Assembly: GCF_030812295.1 (NCBI RefSeq)
Contig: NZ_JAUSSK010000003.1
Span: 620,001 to 684,000 of the forward strand
Length of the DNA: 64,000 bases
Source: Luteibacter jiangsuensis
Lineage (GTDB): Bacteria; Pseudomonadota; Gammaproteobacteria; Xanthomonadales; Rhodanobacteraceae
Direction: 5' to 3'
The notes beneath the pieces were generated by a model. The model saw only the letters and a list, made by a program, of their open reading frames with translations. It did not search any database and had not been told where the DNA came from. The position numbers and the translations under genes were made by a program. Below, piece by piece: positions 50,678 to 58,119 of this stretch; within the stretch, counting starts at the first letter, position 1; each line of letters starts with the position of its first letter.

Positions 50678-51211
50678 TCAGGTGACCTGGCTGCCGAGAC
50701 GAAGGTTGATGCCCAGTTGCGTCGCTACCAGGCGCATCTGCTCGTCGTCACGCGAGCTGGTGATCCAGCCGGCGTAGACGTCGTCGTCCGCTTCGCGCGA
50801 CCACAACGTGTAGCCGTGCTGGTTCAGCTGGTCGAAGGCACGCGAGAAGATTTCCGCGCCGTCGATGTCTTCGTGGAATTCGTCGTCGTCCGGATCGCCA
50901 TCCCAGTCGATGTCGATGTTCCAGCGGCTTGCCAGCTCCTTGATCGCATCCACCAGCGCGCGCGTATCGTCGGCGTCCACTTCGAAGCCCGAGCGCCAGT
51001 CCGTCACCCGGCCGACGATGCGTACAGGGTCCTCGTCGCCTTCTTCCTCGACTTCATCACGATAGGCGGAGAACTGCTGCATCGCACCGTCCTCGTCGCC
51101 TGGGTTGATGAGCAGGAGCAGGTGCCAGACCTGGGATTCGGTGGAGTCGTCGCCGTCCTCCGCGTCGTCAGGGTCGTGCTCGTTCTCGAAATCGTCGTCG
51201 TACGAAGTCAT
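50678..51211 (-). CDS. Acidic cytoplasmic protein, DUF6630-like
   Basis: The 177-residue product starts MTSYDDDFENEHDPDD and is very acidic. The core (WHLLLLINPGDEDGAMQQFS, RIVGRVTDWRSGFEVDADDT and WNIDIDWDGDPDDDEFHED) fits the DUF6630 family. It has no signal peptide or membrane helix. Function unknown. It converges on the LysR gene, with 8 bases between them. Confidence 0.75.
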   Translation of the reverse strand: MTSYDDDFENEHDPDDAEDGDDSTESQVWHLLLLINPGDEDGAMQQFSAYRDEVEEEGDEDPVRIVGRVTDWRSGFEVDADDTRALVDAIKELASRWNIDIDWDGDPDDDEFHEDIDGAEIFSRAFDQLNQHGYTLWSREADDDVYAGWITSSRDDEQMRLVATQLGINLRLGSQVT

Positions 51212-51647
51212 GGGCGGTGCCGCTCGATGGGGAGGGCGACAGTATCGCCCATCCGGCGTGACGGAGGATTGGACGTCCGAACGGGTGGTTGACAAACGTA
51301 CGATGCGATGCAACAAATATCGTTCGCGATATCCCGCCAAGGCGATCCAGTCCCCAGTGAACGCACATCAGCAGCGCCTGACCACCATCCCGACGATCCT
51401 CGCGGCCGCGCCGCGATGTCCGGCGATGCGTGCGCGCTGTTGTCGTTGTCGACTGGGCTGATCCGCACGCCTCGCCCCTAGCGCCACAGGCGCTGGCGCG
51501 TTCCGCGGCCTGACCGCGGCTCCATCCACCCGCTTTTTCGGCCGTCGCTGGCCCGGCATGCCTTGCGCATCGCCGTGCCGCGGCCGCCCATGCTCATCCG
51601 GCGCCCGGCGGTGCCGGTATCGCTCATCGTCCAGGGGACAACCACCC
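51212..51647. other. Gene-free region ahead of the second TonB receptor
   Basis: This 436-base gap contains no gene that I can support. A consensus-like TTGACA lies at 51289-51294, with AT-rich AACAAATAT about 18-20 bases on, a possible promoter for the receptor with a long leader. A short perfect hairpin (AGCGCC, aca, GGCGCT) is at 51480-51494. The rest is GC-rich without clear repeats. Confidence 0.4.
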
Positions 51648-54035
51648 ATGCACTCGCTCGTCCATCGCCGTCGCCACACCTTGTTCCTCGCCCTGGCCGT
51701 TGTCTTCGGGGTCCCCGCGCTCCACGCCCAGGACGCCGCCCGCGCCAGCCAACTCGATACCGTGATCGTCACCGGCACGCGCAGTACCGAACGCACCGTG
51801 TCCAGTTCGCTGCAGCCGATCGATGTCATCACACCGCAGCAGCTGCAACAGACCGGCGCCACGCAGCTCGCGGCGGCACTGGCCCGGCTGGTTCCTTCGC
51901 TGAACTTTCCGCAGCCGACCACCATCAGCGGTGCCGAAGTGGCCCGCCCCGTGACGTTGCGTGGCCTCAGCCCGGACCAGGTGCTGGTCCTGATCGATGG
52001 CAAGCGCCAGCATACCGGCGCGTTCCTCAACCTCGGTGGCGCCATCGGCCGCGGTTCGAATCCCGTGGATCTCAACGCCATTCCCGTGTCCGCCATCGAG
52101 CGCATCGAAGTGCTGCGCGACGGCCAGTCCGCGCGCTACGGTTCGGACGCCATCGGTGGAGTGATCAACGTGATCCTCAAGAAGGCGGGGCAGGGTGGCC
52201 AGGTCACCGCGAAGTTCGGCGGTTACGACGCCGGCGACGGGCTGCAGCGCCAGCTCACCGCCGATACCGGTTTCAAACTGGGCGACAAGGGTTCGATCCA
52301 TATCGCCATCGATACGCAGAACAACGATGGCACCAATCGCGCGGGCCGGGACCGCACCGCCGCCGCGGTGGGCAGCACGTATGGCCAGAAGGTGTACTGG
52401 CTGGGCGATCCGGCGGTGCAGTCGAACAAGGTGTCGCTGGTGGGACAATACGCCTTCAGCAAGGCGGTCGAGGTGTATGTCGAGGCGCTCTACCGACGCG
52501 ACCGTGACGAGACCGCCAGCCTCTACCGCCATCGTGGCGACTCCACCAATGTCACAGCGATCTATCCGAACGGCTACCTTCCGATCAGTATCCCCATCGT
52601 CAACGACACCAGCATCACGGCGGGGATACGTGGCGCTCTGGGCGAGGGCTGGCACTACGATCTCTCGGCCACCCATGGTTCGAACGAGTACGAACAGCGC
52701 AGTCACGCGATCAACGCCGACTGGTACCAAGCCTTCGGCTACACCCCGTTCTTCATCCAGGGAGCCGACTACAAGACCGACCAGCAGACGGGCAACCTCG
52801 ACATCGGCAAGGAATTTTCGCCTTCGTGGCTGCCCAACCCCGTGAGCGTGTCCTTCGGCCTGGAATACCTGCGGCAGGGTTACAAGGTCAGTCCGGGCGA
52901 TGCTGTGTCGCAGTACGGTCCGAACGGCGGCATCACCGGCGACCTGCAGGGCAACTGGCAGCGGCACGACGTGTCGGAATACATCGATCTCGAGACGAAC
53001 CTGACCGATCGCTTCGCGCTGTCGCTGGCGGGCCGCCATGAGCACTACAGCGATTTCGGGGGTACCACCTCGGGTTCACTGTCCGGACGCTTCGACTTCA
53101 ATCCGAAGGTGGCGCTGCGCGGCAGCGTCGGTACGGGATTCCGCGCGCCAACGCTGGTCCAGCAGCATTACGCCGATATCTCCTCGCAGTTGCAGGACCT
53201 CGGGCAGGGCCAGGTACTCGTGCAGTCGGGCACGTTCCCTGTCGACGCGCAGGCGGCGAGCCTGCTCGGTGCCGAAAAACTCAAGCCGGAAAAATCCCGA
53301 AGCGCCACGCTGGGCCTCGTGCTGGAACCGCTCAACGGCTGGAACGTGAGCGTCGATGCTTACTGGATCAAGATCGCCAATCGCATCAACCTCTCGTCGA
53401 ACATCCCGGTGAACACCCCCGCTGTGAACGCCTACCTCACGGACCATGGCGTGGACGCGAATTACCAGTCGATCCGCTATTTCACCAACGCGGTGGATAC
53501 GCGCACGCGCGGTCTCGACCTCGTGAGCCAGTACGCTTTCGACTTCGCCAACGGCGATCGCCTCAACACCACCGTCGGCTGGGCATACAACGAGAACGAG
53601 GTGACCAAGGTCAAGCCGAATCCGGCGATCCTCGATGAGTTGGGCGTGGCCGTGCAGCGCGTGGAACGCCGCGAGCGGCTCGGCCTGCTCGGCGATACCA
53701 ATCCTCGCACGAAGCTGGACGTGGGCCTGGACTACCTGCATGGCCGCTGGGCCGGGCACGCGAACGTGCAGCGCTACGGCGACTACACCGTGTACAGCAA
53801 TAGCGGCACCGCGCTCGACCAGAACTTCGATCACCGCTGGACCCTCGACCTCTCGGCCGACTACGCCATCGACCAGTGGACCTTCTCGGCCGGAGCGGAC
53901 AATGTGTTCAACGCGCGGCCCGAGCAGACCAAGTTCGCCAACTCCACCGGTGGCAATTTCAAGTACAGCCTATTCTCGCCGCTGAGCTGGAACGGCCGCT
54001 ACTACTACGCCAGCGCGACCTACCGATGGAACTGA
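51648..54035 (+). CDS. TonB-dependent receptor
   Basis: This 795-residue outer-membrane receptor has a signal peptide (cleavage near LHAQD, residue 27), a plug domain (about 45-165: LDTVIVTGTR, LQQTGATQLAAALARLVPSLNFPQP, RGLSPDQVLVLIDGKRQH and SDAIGGVINVILK) and a beta-barrel ending WNGRYYYASATYRWN. It is of the iron-siderophore/ferric-receptor plan, unlike the Oar-type receptor at 3546. No ligand-related gene is next to it. The ATG has AGGGGA upstream. Confidence 0.92.
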   Translation: MHSLVHRRRHTLFLALAVVFGVPALHAQDAARASQLDTVIVTGTRSTERTVSSSLQPIDVITPQQLQQTGATQLAAALARLVPSLNFPQPTTISGAEVARPVTLRGLSPDQVLVLIDGKRQHTGAFLNLGGAIGRGSNPVDLNAIPVSAIERIEVLRDGQSARYGSDAIGGVINVILKKAGQGGQVTAKFGGYDAGDGLQRQLTADTGFKLGDKGSIHIAIDTQNNDGTNRAGRDRTAAAVGSTYGQKVYWLGDPAVQSNKVSLVGQYAFSKAVEVYVEALYRRDRDETASLYRHRGDSTNVTAIYPNGYLPISIPIVNDTSITAGIRGALGEGWHYDLSATHGSNEYEQRSHAINADWYQAFGYTPFFIQGADYKTDQQTGNLDIGKEFSPSWLPNPVSVSFGLEYLRQGYKVSPGDAVSQYGPNGGITGDLQGNWQRHDVSEYIDLETNLTDRFALSLAGRHEHYSDFGGTTSGSLSGRFDFNPKVALRGSVGTGFRAPTLVQQHYADISSQLQDLGQGQVLVQSGTFPVDAQAASLLGAEKLKPEKSRSATLGLVLEPLNGWNVSVDAYWIKIANRINLSSNIPVNTPAVNAYLTDHGVDANYQSIRYFTNAVDTRTRGLDLVSQYAFDFANGDRLNTTVGWAYNENEVTKVKPNPAILDELGVAVQRVERRERLGLLGDTNPRTKLDVGLDYLHGRWAGHANVQRYGDYTVYSNSGTALDQNFDHRWTLDLSADYAIDQWTFSAGADNVFNARPEQTKFANSTGGNFKYSLFSPLSWNGRYYYASATYRWN

Positions 54036-54285
54036 TGGGCCTGCCGGGTGGTGGCTCTCGCGGCTTGGCTTGCGACCGGCGACGCGCATGGACGGCCGCT
54101 GGCGGGAGTTCGAGGCGCCGCCGGGGCTGACCGTAGCCATGGCTGACCCAGTGAAAGCCGCTTCCGCGGCGAATCAGGCCAAATCTGCCCAATTTTCTTA
54201 TTGACCGGGGGCGGCAAACGCGTTCTTCTTGGTTTAGCCGTCCATTCGGCGCGGTCCGCGAGGGCCGGTATCAAGGGGGAAGCCT

Positions 54286-54705
54286 ATGAACGCGGTAACT
54301 TTCGTTCGGGCGACGGGAGTCGCCCTCATTCTGGTATGTGCCGCCGGCAACGCGGCGGCCCGGTCGGACGAGACGCCGCCGGACACGATCTGCACCGTGC
54401 TGGGCACGGCAGACAGGTACGTGGGCACCACGGTCACGGTTCGCGGCGTGGCCGCCACCGAGGGCAAGGTGACCATGCTGTCCGACGCGCAGTGCAAGGG
54501 CGCGGTGAGCCTGAGCATGGATGACGGTTCCACTCGCAAGCGCGATGTCACGGCATTCCGGCGTACCGTGGCGGGCAAGGGTGTCCGTGCCGATGCGACG
54601 GTCTTCGGCCGTTTCAAGGCCACGGGCGACGCGAAGGCGCCTTACGCCATCGACGTGTACAGCGTCCGCGACGTGAACGAGCTTCCGGCGGCCGAGGGCG
54701 GCTGA
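54286..54705 (+). CDS. Exported protein of unknown function
   Basis: The 139-residue product has a signal peptide (cleavage near AAARS, residue 26) and two cysteines (TICTVLG and AQCKGA) that could form a disulfide. The pattern of short strands ([20 protein letters not shown] and [16 protein letters not shown]) suggests an OB-like beta fold. GGGGGAAG lies ahead of the ATG. The 250 bases before it, after the receptor, hold no gene I can support. Confidence 0.6.
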   Translation: MNAVTFVRATGVALILVCAAGNAAARSDETPPDTICTVLGTADRYVGTTVTVRGVAATEGKVTMLSDAQCKGAVSLSMDDGSTRKRDVTAFRRTVAGKGVRADATVFGRFKATGDAKAPYAIDVYSVRDVNELPAAEGG

Positions 54706-54716
54706 CCGGCAGCCCC

Positions 54717-54747
54717 GCCAGACGGTGGCCGTGGGCCGCCGTCTGGC
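54717..54747 (+). other. Strong GC-rich hairpin without a T-run
   Basis: GCCAGACGG at 54717-54725 pairs perfectly with CCGTCTGGC at 54739-54747, and the inner GGCC-GTG-GGCC extends the stem to about 13 bp with one T-G pair. No U-tract follows, so it may be a Rho-assisted or attenuator-like structure between the exported gene and the sugar dehydrogenase gene. Confidence 0.55.
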
Positions 54748-54838
54748 GCCCCGTGTGCGCGATCCGCTAGGCTTCCATGCTTTAACGGCCCGCCGGCTCT
54801 CTGCCGCCGAGGCCGTGCACCTCCTCGATGGAAGCCCG

Positions 54839-56116
54839 ATGCAGCAACTCGACACGGTAAAGATCGGCGTTATAGGGCTGGGCTACGTGGGGCTACCCCT
54901 GGCCGTTGAATTCGGCAAGCGCTACGCCACGCTGGGTTTCGACATCGACGCCTCGCGCGTGGCTGAACTGCGGGCTGGCACCGATCGCACGCTGGAGGTG
55001 GACGCGGCGGCGCTGACACGGGCCGGGCGGCTGTCCTATAGCGGCGACCTCGACGACCTGCGTGCGTGCAACGTGTTCATCGTGACCGTACCCACGCCGA
55101 TCGACAGCGCGAAGCGGCCGGACCTCACGCCCCTGACCCGTGCGAGCGAAACGCTGGGCAAGGTGCTCAAGCAGGGCGACGTCGTGGTCTACGAGTCCAC
55201 GGTCTATCCCGGTTGCACCGAGGAAGTTTGCGTGCCCATCCTCGAGCGTACCTCGGGCCTCGTCGTCAACGAGGATTTCTTCGTCGGCTACAGCCCCGAA
55301 CGGATCAATCCCGGGGACAAGCAGCATCGGGTCAACACCATCCGCAAGGTCACCTCGGGCTCCACGCCCGAGGCGGCCGACTTCGTCGACTCGCTGTACG
55401 CGAGCATCATCGATGCGGGCACCTACAAGGCCAGCCGCATCAAGGTGGCCGAGGCGGCCAAGGTCATCGAGAACACGCAGCGCGATCTCAACATCGCCCT
55501 GGTCAACGATCTCGCCATCCTCTTCAACAAGCTCGGCATCGACACGCTCGAAGTACTCGAAGCGGCCGGCACGAAGTGGAATTTCCTCCCGTTCCGTCCC
55601 GGCCTGGTGGGTGGCCACTGCATCGGCGTCGATCCGTATTACCTGACGCACAAGGCGCAGGAAGTCGGTCACCATCCCGATGTGATCCTCGCCGGCCGTC
55701 GTACCAACGATGGCATGGGCCCCTATATCGCCGGCGAAGTGATCCGCCTGATGGTGTGCAAGGGCCTGAACCCGGTGGGTGCCCGCGTCCTCATGCTGGG
55801 CCTGGCCTTCAAGGAAAACTGTCCCGACCTGCGCAACACACGCGTGGTCGACATCATCGCCTCGCTGAAATCGTACAACGCCACGATCGACGTGCACGAC
55901 CCCTGGGTGGACGCGGACGAAGCCGAGCGGACCTACGGCGTGCGGACCGTGTCCGAACCGCCGCACGGCGCCTACGACGCGATCGTCATCGCCGTCGCGC
56001 ATCGGCAATTCCACGAGATGGCGGCGGCGGGTATCCGCGCCTTCGGCAAGCCCGGTGCCGTCATCTACGATGTGAAGTACGTGCTGCCACGCGACGCGGT
56101 GGACGGCCGGCTCTGA
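54839..56116 (+). CDS. Nucleotide-sugar dehydrogenase (TviB/WbpO-type)
   Basis: The 425-residue enzyme oxidises C6 of a UDP-sugar (UDP-GlcNAc, UDP-GalNAc or UDP-glucose) to the acid with NAD. It has the Rossmann motif [17 protein letters not shown], the central dimerisation part ([22 protein letters not shown]), the catalytic cysteine in [12 protein letters not shown] and the C-terminal UDP-binding [11 protein letters not shown]. The pattern [18 protein letters not shown] and [12 protein letters not shown] is that of TviB/WbpO. The next gene is an epimerase, so the pair should supply an activated uronic acid for a polysaccharide. No glycosyltransferase genes are adjacent. Confidence 0.9.
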   Translation: MQQLDTVKIGVIGLGYVGLPLAVEFGKRYATLGFDIDASRVAELRAGTDRTLEVDAAALTRAGRLSYSGDLDDLRACNVFIVTVPTPIDSAKRPDLTPLTRASETLGKVLKQGDVVVYESTVYPGCTEEVCVPILERTSGLVVNEDFFVGYSPERINPGDKQHRVNTIRKVTSGSTPEAADFVDSLYASIIDAGTYKASRIKVAEAAKVIENTQRDLNIALVNDLAILFNKLGIDTLEVLEAAGTKWNFLPFRPGLVGGHCIGVDPYYLTHKAQEVGHHPDVILAGRRTNDGMGPYIAGEVIRLMVCKGLNPVGARVLMLGLAFKENCPDLRNTRVVDIIASLKSYNATIDVHDPWVDADEAERTYGVRTVSEPPHGAYDAIVIAVAHRQFHEMAAAGIRAFGKPGAVIYDVKYVLPRDAVDGRL

Positions 56117-56130
56117 GTGGAGGACCGTCG

Positions 56131-57141
56131 ATGAAGATACTCGTGACGGGCACGGCGGGCTTCATCGGCTCGCACGTGGCGATGCGCCTGTTGGCGCGGG
56201 GCGACGAGGTGGTCGGCGTGGACAACCTCAACGACTACTACGACGTGACGCTGAAGCAGGCACGCCTGGATCGTTTTCGTAACGATCCGCGCTACACGCA
56301 CGTACATGCCGACATCGCCGATCGCGGCGCGATGGAGTCGTTGTTCGCGGAGCACCGCCCCCGGCGCGTGGTGCACCTCGCCGCGCAGGCCGGCGTGCGC
56401 TACGCGGCCGAGAACCCCCATGTGTACGTTTCGAGCAACGTGACCGGATTCCTGCACGTGCTCGAAGGCTGCCGCATGCATGCGGTGGAACACCTGGTAT
56501 TCGCCTCCACCAGTTCGGTGTATGGCGCCAACCGGGCCATGCCTTTTTCGGAGCACCGTTCCGCCGAACATCCGCTGACGCTCTATGCGGCAACGAAGAA
56601 AGCCAACGAGCAGATGGCGCACAGCTACGCCCACCTGTATGGCACGCCGTGCACGGGCCTGCGCTTCTTCACCGTGTACGGGCCCTGGGGACGGCCGGAC
56701 ATGGCGCTGTTCCTGTTCACCCGGGCGATCCTGCGAGGCGAGCCGATCAAGGTGTTCAATCACGGGTGCCACCAGCGCAGCTTCACGTATGTCGACGACA
56801 TCGTCGAAGGTGTGATCCGTTGTCTCGACCGCCCGCCTTCCGCCGATGTGGACTGGAACGCCATGTCGCCCGATCCTTCCTCCAGCGGCGTGGCGCCGTT
56901 CCGCCTGTTCAACATCGGCAACGAGCAGCCAGTGGAACTGCTTGCCTACATCGAGCGCATCGAGGAATGCCTTGGCCGCAAGGCCGTGATGGAACTCCTT
57001 CCCCTGCAGGCGGGCGACGTGCCGGATACGGCGGCCGACGTGAGCGATTTACGTGACGCCACGGGATACGTGCCGCAGGTGTCCGTGGAGGAAGGTGTCG
57101 CCCGCTTCGTACGCTGGTACCGGGAGTACCACGCCGTCTGA
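56131..57141 (+). CDS. UDP-glucuronate 4-epimerase-type SDR
   Basis: The 336-residue enzyme is an extended SDR with TGTAGFIGSHVAMRLL, the SSVYG strand, catalytic YAATK (Tyr and Lys) and GLRFFTVYGPWGRPDMA, a signature shared by UDP-glucuronate epimerases (Cap1J/LpsL type). GTGGAGG at 56117-56123 sets the ATG. It is 14 bases after the dehydrogenase and almost surely in the same transcript; the two steps would give UDP-galacturonate or a related acid. The precise substrate depends on the dehydrogenase. Confidence 0.88.
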   Translation: MKILVTGTAGFIGSHVAMRLLARGDEVVGVDNLNDYYDVTLKQARLDRFRNDPRYTHVHADIADRGAMESLFAEHRPRRVVHLAAQAGVRYAAENPHVYVSSNVTGFLHVLEGCRMHAVEHLVFASTSSVYGANRAMPFSEHRSAEHPLTLYAATKKANEQMAHSYAHLYGTPCTGLRFFTVYGPWGRPDMALFLFTRAILRGEPIKVFNHGCHQRSFTYVDDIVEGVIRCLDRPPSADVDWNAMSPDPSSSGVAPFRLFNIGNEQPVELLAYIERIEECLGRKAVMELLPLQAGDVPDTAADVSDLRDATGYVPQVSVEEGVARFVRWYREYHAV

Positions 57142-57162
57142 CGGTCTTGTGCTTCGCAGCAA

Positions 57163-57177
57163 GATAGGAATCCTATC
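57163..57177. promoter_or_regulatory. Perfect palindrome ahead of the lyase gene
   Basis: GATAGGA and TCCTATC flank a single A. It lies in the 124-base gap between the epimerase stop and the CitE-like gene, where a promoter for the lyase-symporter genes would be expected. A regulator site is a reasonable guess, with the downstream LysR product a candidate. Confidence 0.5.
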
Positions 57178-57265
57178 GTTAGAACGTGCGTACCCGGCTC
57201 GATTGGCGCATGTCCGATGCCGCAGAATCCCGGGTCATCGGAGTGTCGGCGTCGGCGGGGGATCC

Positions 57266-58114
57266 ATGCGCAGCAAGTTGTTCGTGCCCGGCGGGCGTCC
57301 GGAGCTCTTCGACAAGGCACTGGCGGGTCCCGCCGATGCCTTGTCGTTCGACCTGGAGGATTCCGTCCCGGCGGAAGCGAAGACCCGCGCCCGTGACGAC
57401 GTGGCCGCCTTCGTCGCATCGCCGGCGATGCGTCAGGCGGCAAAGCTTGCCATCGTACGTGTCAATGCGCCGGATACCTCCTGGTTCGAAGACGATCTTC
57501 GCGCCGTGGTCGTGCCGGGGCTGGCCTTGCTCAACGTGCCGAAGCTCGAATCCGCCGATGAGGTACGCGCGGTGGTCGCGGCCCTGGAACGGGTCGAATC
57601 CGACGGTGCGCGCGAGACACCGGTCGGCCTGCTGGTAAACGTGGAAACGCCCAGGGGACTGGAGCACGCTGCCGCGATGGCGGTGGCGCATCCCCGTGTC
57701 GCTGGCCTGCAACTGGGGCTTGCGGACCTGTTCGAACCGCATGGCATCGATCGCGGCGATGCCGCGGCCGTGCATGCCGCCATGTTCGCCGTGAAGATGG
57801 CGGCGGCCGCCGCCGGTGTGTTCGCCGTCGACGCGGCATTTGCCGCGATCGACGACGCCGACGGCTATCGGGCTGAAGCACGCATGTCCCGCCGGCTCGG
57901 CTTCATCGGCAAGAGTTGTATCCACCCGCGCCAGGTGGCGTTTGCCAACGAGGTATTCGCGCCCACGCCCGAGGACATCGTACACGCACGCCGCGTGGTG
58001 GCCGCGGCGGCCGAGGCCGCGCGCATGGGACACGGCGCCTTCGCGCTGGACGGGCGGATGATCGACCTGCCTTTCGTGAAGCGGGCGGAAGCTCTCCTGG
58101 CGTCGCTCGGGTGA
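57266..58114 (+). CDS. HpcH/HpaI aldolase/citrate lyase family protein (CitE-like)
   Basis: The 282-residue protein has the TIM-barrel plan of CitE-like lyases: MRSKLFVPGGRPELFDKAL, the acidic metal and CoA/substrate segment FDLEDSVP, LLVNVETPRG with the metal glutamate, LQLGLADLF and IGKSCIHPRQV. It should cleave or form a beta-hydroxyacyl-CoA or short oxo-acid; (3S)-malyl-CoA or citramalyl-CoA lyase is possible. The ATG at 57266 has GGGGGAT upstream. It is five bases before the symporter gene. The substrate cannot be told by eye. Confidence 0.85.
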   Translation: MRSKLFVPGGRPELFDKALAGPADALSFDLEDSVPAEAKTRARDDVAAFVASPAMRQAAKLAIVRVNAPDTSWFEDDLRAVVVPGLALLNVPKLESADEVRAVVAALERVESDGARETPVGLLVNVETPRGLEHAAAMAVAHPRVAGLQLGLADLFEPHGIDRGDAAAVHAAMFAVKMAAAAAGVFAVDAAFAAIDDADGYRAEARMSRRLGFIGKSCIHPRQVAFANEVFAPTPEDIVHARRVVAAAAEAARMGHGAFALDGRMIDLPFVKRAEALLASLG

Positions 58115-58119
58115 GGGGC

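Noticed and set aside
54036-54285. Possible REP unit in GAAAGCCGCTTCCGCGGCG near 54145
   Set aside because: It shares only a short GC-rich core with the rpfE-type unit and has no partner unit or GTGGGAGCC part.
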